In this document: positions 9,642-21,182 of the stretch, one piece after another
Numbering within the stretch: the first letter of the stretch is position 1
Layout: each line of letters begins with the position of its first letter
Assembly (NCBI GenBank): GCA_019677205.1
Contig: JAAMXY010000606.1
Span: forward strand, 1 to 64,000
From: Pinguiococcus pyrenoidosus
Taxonomy: Eukaryota > Sar > Pinguiophyceae > Pinguiochrysidales > Pinguiochrysidaceae
Length of the DNA: 64,000 nt
Direction: 5' to 3'
Program-made: the position numbers and the translations under genes
The notes under the pieces: generated by a model
Told to the model about the DNA's origin: nothing
The model's database searches: none
Seen by the model: only the letters and a program-made list of their open reading frames with translations

Positions 9642-11443
9642 CTATTGCTTGAACTTGTCAAGCACACGCAGTCCTTGCTCAAGGTACTCTTCCTTTGTGA
9701 TCCAGAAGTCCGGCCGGGTCTTCATGAGGTCCCCGAGCACGCTTCCGCCCATGAATACGCTGTGCTTGCGTCTGGGTGGATCCTCGATGCGAATCTTCAC
9801 CTGAGAGCGATCGCCTTCAGCATTGGCCGATGCAGGCGCAGGACGACACATTGCGATGGAATTACCTTCTTCAACCTGTCGGCATTCCCTTGCAGCACCT
9901 CGGCGATGTACCTATGAATGCGAGGCCCCTCGGTTAGTGTGCCAGCGCGGCAAATGAAGGTTGCTTTGATGCGAGGCTGCGAGAAGCATCGTCGGCTCCG
10001 CACCTTTTCTTAATGTCATGCTCTAGTCGGCTGGGGAGACCGGGATACATGCTGCTCCCGCCCGAAAGCACGATATGCTTGTAGTACTCGGGCCTGTGAG
10101 AGGAAGGAGCGCCCGTGAGATCCAGGCGACACCAGTCTTCGTCACAGAGGATGTGCTCGGCAAAAGAGGACAGACCTGCAATCGTAGGGAGCGGCCTGGA
10201 TCATCTCAAAGACCATGTCTGCGATGCCACCGCCTCCGCCGACCGTCTCCACGTCGACGAGATGCGGACTGAAGAGCGCCTCCGGCGCTTCGAAACGCTC
10301 ACGGCCCAGCTTGATGATGCGTCCATCCGGGAGCGTGTACTCCTTCTCCAGGACGGTGGTCTCCTGCGCAAGGCGGCGCTCGGCGTCGATGTCCAAGGCA
10401 ACGTAGCAATGCTCCTCCTTGATGGCTCGAACCGTTTCCCGGTCCGCCGAATGGTTGAAGGAGTAGCCCCTGCCCAGGTCGCAAGGAAGCAAAAGGGACG
10501 CTTACATCCTCCGCAATACTCGCACCCAGAGTGGCCGCCACGTCCTACCTTAAGAGCAAGAGCTTGATGAGATAGTCGGTGACCTTTCTTCCCGCGACAT
10601 CCAGGCGACGGATCAACTCGGCCGGCACAAAGCCATCGAACACGGGAACAACATGCGTCACGCCGTCTCCCGTGTCGACCACGACCCCGGTGAGGAGCCC
10701 TTGCGCGTACAGCGTGAGCATCGCTTGGATGCTGACGTTGCACGCGGCGAAGCCGTACTTCTCGAACATCCGCTCGACGAACTTCTGCCGGTTCTCCTTC
10801 GGGTTCATCGGCGGCTCCGTGAGCAGGATCTGGTGCTCGGACGGATTGATTTGCATTTTCTCGTAGAAGGTGTAGTTCCACAGGTGCTCCATATCGTCCC
10901 AGTTCTGTTGGACCCCCCGGCGGTTCGATGAGTCGCGCGTCGCTCAGTGGGTATTCACGAAACGGCCGGCTGCACGCACCTTCACAATGCCATTCTCGAT
11001 TGGGTACGAGCACTCCAGCGATCCCCGCGCGCGGCGCGCATCGTCACCGCACATGATGTCCTTGAGCTGAATCTCTGCGTTTTGGGATGTTTTGGAGATC
11101 ACGAAGCGTCAAGAATCCGGTTGGCTGCTGGCGTAGGGTTCCCGAGGATGGGCATCAGGTGCGCACCGTCGTCAATGACTTCTTCCGCCCGAAGCACCGG
11201 ACGGCCCACGAGAGAGGGGAAGATGAAGCGTGGGAAGTTCTCGCCTGCATAGCCGACCTGCCCAGGAGGGGGGGAAAGGACTCAAAAACCAAACTGCTGT
11301 TGTCCAAGCCCAAGCTCTGCAGGGGAAGGCCTTCAAGAGCGCGGAAGTCTGTGTGGTAGTGGAGTTGCGCAGCCACCAACCTTGACAAAGCCAGTTCCGT
11401 TGTCGCACACCACTGTGCTCCCAACCCAGGCGTTGTCTCCCAT
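9642..11443 (-). CDS. ACTR2: Actin-related protein 2 (Arp2/3 complex subunit)
   Basis: ARP2 with ARP3 forms the pseudo-dimer that nucleates branched actin filaments. Eight exons fit in frame: 11443-11381, 11257-11167, 11074-10980, 10904-10549, 10469-10176, 10093-10004, 9911-9866 and 9800-9642, about 397 aa against 394 in human. Diagnostic stretches are [16 protein letters not shown] (nucleotide-binding loop), [70 protein letters not shown] and [18 protein letters not shown]. The [12 protein letters not shown] and [10 protein letters not shown] segments separate ARP2 from conventional actin. Introns are 45-123 bp. The gene ends 160 bp from the convergent coiled-coil gene. Confidence 0.95.
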
Positions 11444-12174
11444 GCTGCCCAACGCAGTGGCAGTGGCAGTGGCAGTGGCGGTGGCGCTTTTCGAAAGACA
11501 AGTGGCGCGACTGGGCCAAACGCCAAATGCCAAGTGCCAAATGCCGAAGCGGTTCTGCCAAACCCTCAAAAGCTACGGAATTCCGAATTGGAAGAGAGAC
11601 ATCTCCGCTCCGGATCTGAACTTCTCTTGTGAGGAACTTGCTGAATTGAAACTTTGAAATCCGTATCAAGAACAGAAGAAGATAGGCGCCGCGTCGAACG
11701 CGCTCCGTTTCGAAATGGATGTGGATCGCGATCCGCGTATTTTGAATGGAAGCTTTCAGAATCTCAAGCAGCACCAACGCGCGCTGATTGGTCGATGCTG
11801 CGCGTCAACGAGCAAACGACCAACTTCTTCAACCTGGTACTCGCATCCTAAGCGCGCACAAGAACTTGCGGACGAAACCGTCTTTCCACGTCTCCGTCGT
11901 TTGCGACTCTCGAGCACCGAATGGCGCGGCAGCTGTCCTTTACGCCCTTTCGCCGCCCGTGAGCCTCCCTGGAGACCCGCCTTGCAGCCCCTGCCCCCCC
12001 ACCGTCCGTGGCTGTCGACGCAGTGACCGTTGAGCGCAGGTGAGTGCCGCGCCGAGGCCCCCGAATGCCTGCGAACAACGAAGATTGGATTCTGACTTGT
12101 TCGCCTCGCATCTCTCGACGCGGCGGATCGGGGTTTCACGTGAACCTCCTCGCTTGCATCCGCAGAACCGCACC
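11444..12174. promoter_or_regulatory. Divergent intergenic region between ARP2 and the EF-hand gene
   Basis: No supported coding sequence lies here. At 11454-11485, next to the ARP2 start, is a short GGCAGT/GGCGGT hexamer run, followed at 11515-11570 by loosely repeated GCCAAATGCC-type words. The rest probably holds both promoters and 5' untranslated regions. Plus- and minus-strand ORFs across it are Arg/Ser/Pro-rich shadows. Confidence 0.35.
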
Positions 12175-12989
12175 ATGAACTTCTTCTCGCAGATTGCATC
12201 CTTCTGTGTGGGCAACGATGAGGTGAGCGTGGGGCACCAAAATCTCCCACAAGAAGAAGTGGAGGCCCACATTCTCTTGGAGGTCTCAACTTTTGAGAAC
12301 CGATCCGGCGCTGACGTGCCGTGCGGCTCCTTTTTGACGGGTTTTGAGACAGAAGGGCATCACAGACGACGCCAAGGATGGGAACGAGAGCCAGGTCGCG
12401 TCCTCGCCTGCCCTCAGCCCCGAGCAGGTGCGCCTAAGCGTCACCAACCTGGCCTGCCACTTTGTGGCGACGCGGAGCGCCTGACTTCTCCTCTCGTGCG
12501 GGACACTTGGATCAGGTCACACAATGCCGCCAGGCTTTCAACGAGGCCGACACAAACAAGGATGGCTTCTTGAGCCGCTCAGAACTGTGCCAGATCTGTG
12601 GCTGGCAGGAGAGCGACAAGGAGGTGCGCGCATATCTTTGCCTGCGACAAGCCGATGGCGGCCGCGACGAGACAAAAGAAGACGAGCCTCCACTGCCTTG
12701 GGCTTCGTGGACTAACGCTCCCTATCTGCCCCTTTTGTGATGCTGACGCCGCAGGTCTCGAACTTCTTGGCGGAATTTGACATCGACAACAACGGCAAGA
12801 TCGATTTCAACGGTAAGATGAGGTGCGCCCCTGCGTGTTTTCTGGCGGACCCCACGGCTTACACGACCGCCTGCGGCTGGCGTTCGGTCCTTTCCAGAGT
12901 TCTGCATCATCATGGCGCAGGCCCTCCTGAAGGATGAGGAAACGGAGGCCGCGGCAGCGCAGCAGGGGGCCATCGCGGAGGGCCCGTAG
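12175..12989 (+). CDS. Small EF-hand calcium-binding protein
   Basis: Five exons fit in frame: 12175-12222, 12356-12427, 12516-12623, 12755-12812 and 12898-12989, about 125 aa. It has two EF-hands. The first is FNEADTNKDGFLSRSEL, with the canonical D-x-N-x-D-G-F spacing and a glutamate at position 12. The second is FDIDNNGKIDFNEF, with the phase-1 intron falling inside the last loop codon. The N-terminal 40 residues are short and polar; the C-terminus is Ala/Glu-rich. The order of two hands with no extra pair suggests a small calcium sensor rather than full calmodulin or centrin. The partner is unknown. Confidence 0.85.
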
Positions 12990-13224
12990 CCGTCGCTAGG
13001 GGGCCGAGACGGAGGGCTCCGGCCCTTCTCCCGTAGGAAGTGTGAGGCGCAAAGAGTGAAAGGTATATTGAGGGTCTTGCAGAAAGATCCGGGAGAATGA
13101 CGGCGCGCGCTGGGCTGTGATGTGTAGATCTACAACACCGATAGCGAGCTGGAACACAAGCGGATAATCAGGTTTACACCATCCCTTCTTCAGGACGAGT
13201 TGAAATCCCGCTTCGTTGATACGA

Positions 13225-13670
13225 TCAGCTCTGTTTCCCTGCTGCCGACTCCCCGGCTCTCCGCATTTTCGTGAACGAGTCGGCGTCGAGGCTCCCTCCA
13301 TCCTCCAAGCGCACCGTCGCGGCAAACCGCGCAGCGTCCCGCGCAGCCCGCCGCCGCTCCAGGTCTTCTTCTTCCGCTAGGTGCTTTCGTAGCTTCTCCC
13401 CCTGCACCGACGGAGGAACCTTGGTCAGCAAAGCCGGGTCATCGGTGGTCCGCTGACGCCTCTGCAACGTACGTGCTTCCCCAGGTTCTTCTCCGCTTGG
13501 CGCTGTGCCCATTGCATGATGTAGTAGCCGCCAATAACGGGGATGCAAAAATATACGAAGCCCATGAAACGCTGCCCCGCGGGAGAGAGCGGCATCCGGA
13601 AGTTGTGAATCCGATGCTTAAGGTTCTCCTGGCGCTCGTGGAGCTGGCGAAGCAGCTCGAAGAAGCCCAT
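13225..13670 (-). CDS. Small single-pass membrane protein, unknown function
   Basis: The protein starts at 13670 with a charged amphipathic N-terminus (LLRQLHERQENLKHRI), then a hydrophobic segment around residues 36-53 (FMGFVYFCIPVIGGYYIM), then a basic stretch and a Lys/Glu/Arg-rich C-terminal region. The frame changes after residue 66; I place an intron at 13472-13402 (71 bp, GT-AG), giving exons 13670-13473 and 13401-13225 and about 124 aa. A shorter intron is formally possible (see rejected items). The layout recalls small inner-membrane accessory proteins of mitochondria, but no family was identified. Confidence 0.6.
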
Positions 13671-14097
13671 AAGTGCTGACTTTCACTGGGGTGTGGACGA
13701 TCGAGTGGCCTAAGCGAGAGGCTCTGCAGCGTCGAAATGCAGTCTGAAGCGATAACAGCGATGTCGAAGGCCCCAAAGCTCCAAAGCTGCTGTTCCAGTG
13801 GCGCTGCTGGCGCGGCCACTGCAGAAGAAGGCTGGAAGCGACACCAAACAAGATCGATGCGCGACACGGAGCAAGAACAAAAATCCATTCTTTTCATTCA
13901 AAACGATGGAATATTGATAAATATAATTTTTTTAAAAAGTATTTTTCTTGATAAAATGCTATTTTAAAAATTTGAAATATAATATAAAATAATTTGATTT
14001 ATTTAAACTTTCCGCCAATGCGTCGCCCAAGCTATGGAGCCGTGTTTCCAGGCGCGTAAGTGCTGAGCGGCGCCTGCTATTTCAGCCCTGGTGCCCC
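13671..14097. promoter_or_regulatory. Divergent intergenic region with an AT-rich core
   Basis: This separates the start codons of the small membrane protein and the SET-domain gene. About 13912-14012 is almost pure A/T, in sharp contrast to GC-rich surroundings, and includes several TATAAT/AATATAA-like words. A shared bidirectional promoter is the simplest reading; no experiment supports it. Confidence 0.45.
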
Positions 14098-15654
14098 ATG
14101 GAGCCCTACACGTTCAGCGAAGAACTGGATTCGTATGCGAAGTGGGCGTACGACACCTTAAAGGTCAGGTTTTCTTCCGTTGCGTCGGCCTCTGCGGATG
14201 CTTTAACCCCTCCCTTTGGCAGGTGTGGATGCATCCACATCTGCGACTGTTTCACAAGGAGAATGGTGATCGAGGCGTCGTGGCGCTCGAGGCGATCTCC
14301 GCTGTGGACACGCTGGTGGCGGTTCCCTATGCGGCGCTGCTCCATATGGGAGCCTTGGCGGGGACTCCCATTGCGCCGATGGCCAGGCTGTTGAGAGAAG
14401 ACGACGCACTTGCCCTGCTGCTGCTGTACGAGAAGCATGAGAGAGGCGCCGAGTCCAAGTGGGCCCTGCATCTGCAGATGCTGCCCAAGACCTACGACTC
14501 CGTCATGTTCTGGGAAGCCGAGGACGTGGACAGACTGCGCGGCTCCACGCTCCATCAGCTGGCAGAGGCCCTGCTCACCCAGGTCTGAGCAATGCCAGCA
14601 GGAAAGGGGGGTGGCAAGTACGGTATGCTTTTGCACAGCTGAGCGTCGCTGGATCGCAGGTGCCTGATGACTTCGACTCGCTGAGGCGAACGCGGCTGAA
14701 TCCAAGTGACGACGCCTCGACGACTGTGGAAGGAGCGTTTCCCTGGTTCACGCTCGACGAGTACCGATGGGCACTAGGTACAGCGGCGCTACCCAGGAGA
14801 GATGCCAATGCCACATCTGGCGTGATCTCACCTCCGCACGGTTGCTCCGCGGTACAGGAACGATCTGGAGTAGGTTTGTGTCCGTGGCGAGGCCCGGGGA
14901 GCGGCCTCGGAAATGCATGGCGCCGGTCTTCGACTTCTTCAACCACCTGCCGTCCGCGGAGGCGGCCCAGGGCTTCTCCGTTCCCAAGGAGGGCGACTCG
15001 GAGCACGACCGAGAGATTCTTCAGGCCGATGGCGCTCTCGTGATCTTGACCGGACAGGATTGGAGCGCCGGCGAGGAGGTGTTCCTGAACTACGGACCCG
15101 TCAGCACCTCGCGTATGGTCCTCCTCTACGGCTGCGCTCTCGGCTCGAATTCGTTTGACGGCGTGGACGTCTTCTGCACCATGGACCCAAGAGCCCCGGG
15201 ATACGTCGTGAAGGAGGACGTCTTCAAGAAGGCTGGGATCGATCCCAACGTCCAGCCGTTCCGCGTCACGTTGGGCCGCGTGCCCGACACGCTGTTGGGC
15301 GCCTTGCGTGTGCAACGAGCCGATGAGCCGGCGGAGATGACGCCTGCTGCGCTGCAAAGTGCGCTCATGGGGCACAAGGTGCTGAGCGAGAGAAACGAGC
15401 GCCTAGTCATTGAGAGCCTTCGTCAGGCGCTCCTGCAGATGCGAAGACCGCTCGAGGACGCGTCGGACGCCGGCGGGCGACGGACTCGGAGCGAACGGCT
15501 GGTCATCACCGACCGAGCTGAGATGGCGCGCCGCGTGAAAGCGAGTGAGGTGGACGTCATATCCTCGGCGCTGGATCTCTTGGACGCGCGCGAACGTGGC
15601 TTGCGGGAGCTTCTGCAGCAGCCGGGAGTGCTTGCTGACGAAACGAACGCTTAA
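14098..15654 (+). CDS. SET-domain protein methyltransferase (SETD6/Rubisco-LSMT-like)
   Basis: Four exons fit in frame: 14098-14163, 14223-14582, 14639-14777 and 14858-15654, about 453 aa. The architecture matches the split-SET family that includes SETD3, SETD6 and Rubisco large-subunit methyltransferase, which methylate lysine or histidine on non-histone targets with S-adenosylmethionine. The signatures are TIWSRFVSV at the third and fourth exon junction, the SAM/pseudoknot motif FDFFNHLPSAEA and the closing FLNYGPVSTSRMVLLYG. A helical Rubis-substrate-binding-like region fills the C-terminal third. The substrate cannot be assigned. The downstream stop is 206 bp from the convergent anoctamin gene. 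Confidence 0.88.
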
Positions 15655-15859
15655 GGTTGATCCCAGCGCCAACCTTGGCGACATCAAGGCAAAACGGAAC
15701 ATCACATACACTCTTCAGCGTCTGCTCACCCTACTTTCTCTGCGACTTGCTGGCACATTACACTTGGGTGTCCCTAAGGAGCCGTCAAAACTAAGCCTCG
15801 GTGTGCCTGGCACCAAAGGTGCTCCTCCGTCTTGTGGAGTGAGCTTGGATGCGATGGAC

Positions 15860-18505
15860 TTACATACGATGCAAGGGAGAGCCGGACTTGGCCTCGCCGG
15901 GCTCGCGGGCCTCCGGATCGAAGGTGTTGCTCTCCTCGGAGACGAGCAGCTGTCTGTCTTTCTTCGACAAGCGCTTTCTCTTCTTGTCCCCAAGAGGAAG
16001 CAGGGATCGAATCACGTCGATGTGGATCGGCTCATCGTCCATCTGGTCCACCTTGGCGATGGCCGTCATGACCATCGACTCGATCTCCTTCATCTCGATC
16101 TTCAGGTTCCCGAGCTCCTCGTCTTCGTCTTGCTCCTGAAGGATCAGCTTCTTCATGAAGAACTGCTGGCGGGCCAGCTGGATCGCGGCATGGGGCCCGA
16201 CGTCTGGAATGAGCTTCGCGAGGGCGAACTGGAACCCAAGGACAAGATACTGGAAGATGATGAACGTCCAGATGCGCCCCGTCGGCGACCAGTCGATGTT
16301 CCACACGTTGTCGAAGGAGAAGCACATCAGTCCGGCGTTCGTCACCACCGACAGCACGGTGAGAATCTCGAAGATGGTCTGCCAGGCGCCAATGTCTTCC
16401 GCCCCGCGCGGCAGCGGGCGCCTGAAGACCTTGAGCAGCTTCAGGGCGTCGAAGCGGTACTCGAAGTAGTTGCTCACGAAGGCCATGAAGGGCGCCGCCG
16501 GGAACGCCGCGGCGAACAGGACAACGTAGCCGTACTGGACAGAGAGCTCCAGGTAGTCCTCCATCGAGCCGGTCAGCGAGTCGTACGGCTCGAGCAGCGA
16601 CTGGAACTCCACCATCGGCATCGTCGTGTGCTGGTTCTCGATCAGCTCGTCCAGCTTCTTGGTCAACCGGCGCTGCGACAGGTACAGGGGCAGCAGGATC
16701 TCCTGGGCGTTGCCGACGAAGAGCGCCACCACGAAGATGATGGCGGTGTTGATGGCCAGCGCGTCCATGCAGGTGATGCCTTCGCCGCAGCTTCCCTGGA
16801 CCGGCAGCTGGATGAACGCGATGTAGTAGAACGACGAGTACGAGTTGATGAACTGGAAGGCGAAGAGCTTGCCCGTCAGCGCGTCGACGTAGTCGGTGTC
16901 CGTGCGATGGTTCTCCAGGTCGGTGAGCCGGTTCGCAACTTTCCCGTACAGGTAGTTGAGAATCTGGATGGAGATGGCGTTGAGCGACGAGCCGACGTAG
17001 GGCGCCGCGCTCTCGAGGAAGTTGTCGTTGGAGATCAGCATGTAGTAGCGCAGGAAGAAGATTCCACCGACCACGGCGATGACACACATGATCAGGAAAG
17101 ACACGACGCTGTAGGTGTAGCCCAGCCGCGAGAAGGACTTGAGCCGGGGGTAGTGCAGAATCTCCGATCCGTCCACGGGGCTCTGGATCATCTCCCCCTT
17201 GAAGCTGGGTCGGTTTCCTTCCTCCTCCTCGAAGTTGTTCATGCCCCAGAGCACGGCGATCTCCTTCTGGCGCCGCTTCCAGAACTCCAGCATGACCACA
17301 CACCACATGGAGAGGCCCACAATGAAGGTGGGCACGAGGATCGCCTCGGTGTCGACCTCGATGCCCACGTCGATCTGCGTTGCCATTCCGAAGAAAGCCG
17401 GGATCAGGAGCCACGTATAGTAGTGGTGCAGGAAGCAGAAGTACAGCGCAATCTGCTCGCCGAAGTAGTCCTTCACCGCGCCGAAGGGCTCCTTGCTGAA
17501 CGGCGACTTCCACCACTTGATCCACCGCTTCTCGATGGTGCTAATCCGGCGGGGGTTGTGCATCGCGAAGTGCGAGATCAGGCCGTCCTCCTCGTCGTCG
17601 TTGGAGTCGGTCAGCGCGAGCTTGTCCAGGTCCAGGCCGCAGAAGCGCGGAGAGTACAGAAGCATGTGGATGATCTTCAGCCGCACGGCGGAGTTGAACG
17701 GATGCGCGATGTCCTTGTCGGGCACGACCACCTTGTTCAGGAAGATCTCGTGCAGGCGCGGCTCGCGATCAAACGGCGCGAAGAACGAGCTGTAGGGGTC
17801 GTACTTGCACAGGGACTTGTCCTCGTTCACCTGCCATCGGAGCCGATCAACCACCGTCAGCACCGCCCTCCTTTCGCTGAGTTGCTTTTCTCTTCTCCTT
17901 GCTTGTCTTCGCGCTCTTCGATGATCCGCACCTGAATCGGATGGACCTTGAAGCCGTCCTCGCGAGAGGCATCCGGCACCCCCGCCTCGGCCATCTCCCT
18001 CGCCTTCGCCGGATCCACCTGCGTCCCGCCAAGCGGTTCAGTGGTCAGTGAGAGCCTCGGCGGGTGGACGGGGAAGACCCGCGGTGCCGTACCTGGAGTC
18101 GGAAGTCCGTGATGTCGGCCACCGCCTCCAGGATCGACAGCGGCACATGGAGCTTGACGAAGAGCGTGTTGCCGTCCTGCGACCACACCATCTTCAAGTG
18201 CAAGTTGTACTGAGCCAGCTTCTGGAGGATTTTCTTCGTGCCCGGCAGGAGGTTGTCGAGCAACTTGTGCTGCGACTCCAGGTTGGAGTTGTTCTTCTCC
18301 TTGGTGCGAAACGCGAGGCAGTAGTCATACGTGTAGCCATCGTCGTCGAGCCCGTCCACCTTGATGGCCGACGAGCTGAATCGCTCCTAAGAACACGACC
18401 GTCAGTTTCCCAAGCCTCGAAGCCCTCTCCCGACTGCGACGTCGGCTGCGCTATGTACAGCCTCGGTTCCCACGGACAAACCTTGCTGAAGCCCACGAGG
18501 TCCAT
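15860..18505 (-). CDS. Anoctamin (TMEM16) family membrane protein
   Basis: Anoctamins are ion channels or phospholipid scramblases with ten transmembrane helices. Four exons fit: 18505-18482, 18386-18093, 18018-17932 and a long last exon 17884-15860, about 809 aa. The N-terminal cytosolic domain includes DDDGYTYDYCLAF, and the membrane part includes FGEQIALYFCFLHHYYTWLL, WKRRQKEIAVLWG, the calcium-site region EYRFDALKLLKVFRRP and the later FIIFQYLVLGFQFALAKL helix. A very acidic and basic cytosolic tail follows. Acidic residues expected for calcium binding are present, so regulated scrambling or channel activity is plausible but unproven. The second-exon placement relies on a 96-bp intron that restores frame. 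Confidence 0.92.
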
Positions 18506-18977
18506 CTGGCCTGTGGATGACACCCTCAGCGCCTGTCGCCGGAGCGCTCGCCGGACGCGGTGCGGAGGACGAGCAAGGACAGCGCCGCCGGCGTTTTGGC
18601 CCAATTCGGAATCCGTAGTTTCGGAGCTGGGGTTCGATGGAGTTGACTCCCGAGATCTGTGAAAGCGAATATTGAAATTTCACGCGAAGACATCGGACGG
18701 AGACGAATCTTGCTGTGGCGCTCTACGGCGGAGGAAGAAACTGTCGGAAAGCACGCGAAGGTCGCAACTCCCCTGTATGACCGGATCTCCAGAAGACTAC
18801 AAAATTTGCAATCATGGGCAAAGCCAATCCTGATAGTGAATTCAGTGCAAACTTTCCGTATCCACCAATGGGCGAGCTCTTGAGGGAATCTTTTCATCAG
18901 CGCCCAGCCAATGATGCCACCGATGCCGCCTGCGCGAGCGAAGACGTGAAGGCGGCAAGAACGCGAAGTCAAGCGCA

Positions 18978-19055
18978 GAAGACGCGAAAACGCGAATTCA
19001 AGCGAAGAAGACGCGAAAACGCGAATTCAAGCGAAGAAGACGCGAAAACGCGAGA
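18978..19055. repeat. 29-bp tandem repeat, about 2.7 copies
   Basis: Units start at 18978, 19007 and 19036. Each begins GAAGACGCGAAAACGCG; the third diverges near its end. Within the unit GACGCGAA and AACGCGAA repeat, so the element is itself built from a shorter word. Confidence 0.85.
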
Positions 19056-19259
19056 AGGCGAAAACCCTGGCAAAAAAACCGCCGAAAAACAAAACTCGCC
19101 GAGGGGCCGATGAGCTCTCCGCGCGCGCGCCGTAATCGGATGCAGGAGCTCTCTCCAGCGAGCAAAGATCAAGGAGCGAGCGAGGAGGAGGCAGTGCGTA
19201 TGCGGAGCGACCGGCCGTCTGGCAAATTGCGTCGAAGTCAATGATGCATCATTGCTGCG

Positions 19260-19388
19260 TAGCTAGCTAGCTAGCTGCCTAGTACATGGCTGGCTTACTT
19301 GGCTGCTTGACCTGCTTTGAGTCGAGCGAAGCAGCAAGCAAAGCGGCGAGATGGCTGGTCCGACCGTGCTGGCTTAGCTAGCTAGCTA
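19260..19388. repeat. Two short TAGC microsatellites
   Basis: Runs of the self-complementary tetranucleotide TAGC occupy 19260-19276 and 19375-19388, about 100 bp apart. They may be independent slippage products. No function is inferred. Confidence 0.8.
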
Positions 19389-20360
19389 CATCCCTTTTCC
19401 TTCCTTCATTCGACGTCTCTCTCCCTGCATCAGCGTGGAAGACGCGCCGAAACATGCCACGCCTTCGTCATCGATCGTCCTCTTTCGCCAGCGATGACCG
19501 CGGATTGGAGGTCACGAAGAAGAAAGGAGGTCACGTGGCGCAGATGACGTTGTCCCTTTTTTTTCCGAATCAGGATTCCTTTTTGCCCAGAAGTCTGTCC
19601 GTCACGGCACTGGTCGTTTGAATGGCATGTAACGGAAATTCAACTTGAAAACCGCGCCAATTTGCAAGCACCCCGATTTCGAAACGGCTGCTGATCTTTT
19701 CCCTTCCGCTTGCATCACCGGAGCCATCATCACGTGAGCTTCCGCTCCGCATTGGAGCCGCGAGCAAGGGGGTATGACGTACAATGGCAGAATGGATTGG
19801 ATTGACGGAGAATTGTTGAGGCTGCGGGCCAACCATTGGTCTCTTTGTCCGCGGAAAAGCTATCTCTTCCATACAATGCGATACCGGGCTCGAAACGGCT
19901 GCGGAGGTGATTGGTTCGGCGCGCTTGGCGTTGTTCCATTTGGGGTGAATGCCTGTAGGGTAAGATCTGCAAGGCGGGCAAATGCGTGTGTGAGCGGACA
20001 CCATCGCAAAGAAAGCTCCCGAACAGAGCGCAGTCCGTCAGAGGTGCGAGCAACGCGTTCGATCATCCGGCGCGCATCGCAGTCACCGCGTCTGCTCTGG
20101 TCGGGTCCGCAGCCACGGGCTCTCGTCGTCACCCCGCATCGGAAGCAAAGGCGCAGGAGAGTCGGGCGGCGTGACAAGGCACTCCGGCGGTGGCTCGCGT
20201 CCCGCCCGCCGAGGGAACGGAATCCGACGGAGCATCTGCCGCCACGGTGGCTGTACTTGGCCCGCTTCGCAAACAGCGTCGCGGGCGGCAGGGCAGTCCG
20301 TCGAAAAGGTCGCCTCGGAGCGCGGAGCGACTCCGTCGGCACGTTCGGTGACGGGAGAAG

Positions 20361-21182
20361 ATGGATGACCTGCGGCCGCCGTGCCCTTTCTTTGTGCTCG
20401 GGCGCTGCAAGTTTGGCGACTTCTGCACGAACTCCCACTCGCGCGCGCCGCCATGCAAGTTCTTCGCCCAGGGGTACTGTGCCGTTGGCGACGGATGCAA
20501 GTGGAGCCACGATGTCAAGCCCAAGGCGGCGGCGCCAGGGGCGGCGGCGGAGGACGAAGCCGACGTCCTTTGCGGCCCGTGCGTCGAGCCGGACGACTCG
20601 CAGGATGAGCACACCTGCATGATCTGCTTCGAGAACATCGTGCGGAAGGGCATGCGCTTCGGCATCTTGAGCGACTGCGACCATGTGTTCTGCCTCGACT
20701 GCATCCGGACGTGGCGGAAAGAAGGCTGCGGCTCGGCCACGCACAAACGGACCTGCCCGACCTGCCGCACCACCAGCAACTTCTTCATGCCCCACTTCGA
20801 GTACGTCAGGGGCGAGAAGAAGCACCAGGTGATCGAAGACTACAAGAAGCGCTTGTCAGAGATCCCGTGCCGGTACTTCAGCCGCGGCGAGACCTGTCCG
20901 TTTCGGTCCGAGTGCTTCTACGCACACATCTACGACGACGGCAAGGATCGCAAGGCGGACGAGGGGCCAGCCAAGATCGGGCAGCGCCGACGTCGATATC
21001 GCGAGGGAATCGCCATGCTGGGGATGGTGGACCACCTCCGGGTGGACCCGCTGATCGACGACGAAACCGAGCTGAGTCGGTTGCTGGGCGGGATCAGGCT
21101 GGGGAGAAGCCTCGCCGAGGAGATCGAGTCACGGATTGCGTCTGCGCAGGAAAGACTCAACGAGGACGACCGAGGAGAGTAG
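20361..21182 (+). CDS. MKRN: Makorin-type CCCH/RING E3 ubiquitin ligase
   Basis: This is a single-exon protein of 273 aa. Two CCCH fingers with C-x7-C-x5-C-x3-H spacing lie at residues 8-26 and 32-50. They are followed by a C3HC4 RING starting at C86 (CMICFENI, CDHVFCLDCI, CPTCR), and a third CCCH finger (C-x8-C-x5-C-x3-H) lies near 173-192. This CCCH-CCCH-RING-CCCH order defines makorins, RNA-binding ubiquitin ligases. The makorin Cys/His spacer motif between the second CCCH and the RING appears only as CGPC, so it is reduced. The acidic C-terminal tail is helical. Makorins are often single-copy in protists. Confidence 0.92.
   Translation: MDDLRPPCPFFVLGRCKFGDFCTNSHSRAPPCKFFAQGYCAVGDGCKWSHDVKPKAAAPGAAAEDEADVLCGPCVEPDDSQDEHTCMICFENIVRKGMRFGILSDCDHVFCLDCIRTWRKEGCGSATHKRTCPTCRTTSNFFMPHFEYVRGEKKHQVIEDYKKRLSEIPCRYFSRGETCPFRSECFYAHIYDDGKDRKADEGPAKIGQRRRRYREGIAMLGMVDHLRVDPLIDDETELSRLLGGIRLGRSLAEEIESRIASAQERLNEDDRGE

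Larger units (their letters stand above)
18506..20360. other. Long repeat-bearing intergenic region (anoctamin / makorin)
   Basis: This is the largest gap in the window. It contains a 29-bp tandem repeat at 18978-19055, two TAGC tetranucleotide runs at 19260-19276 and 19375-19388, and the palindrome ATGATGCATCAT at 19241-19252. Open frames here are compositionally skewed and lack motifs. It lies between divergent genes and should contain both promoters. Confidence 0.4.

Noticed and set aside
13453-13472. A possible 11- or 20-nt ultra-short intron in the small membrane protein gene
   Set aside because: Both sizes restore the frame, but a conventional 71-bp intron (13472-13402) with a pyrimidine-flanked TGCAG acceptor also restores it, and other introns here are 45-140 bp. 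The ultra-short reading is unnecessary.
16032-17525. A 497-codon minus frame overlapping anoctamin
   Set aside because: Frame-shifted shadow of the anoctamin exon with Arg/Gly/His-rich composition and no family motif.
15545-17935. A 796-codon open frame on the plus strand, antisense to anoctamin
   Set aside because: It is long but rich in His, Leu, Val, Glu and Arg in the manner of an antisense of GC-biased membrane-protein codons, with no motifs. The minus strand reads as a full anoctamin.
19774-20622. A 282-codon plus frame upstream of and through the makorin start
   Set aside because: It is Arg/Ser-rich, out of frame with makorin, and has no motif.
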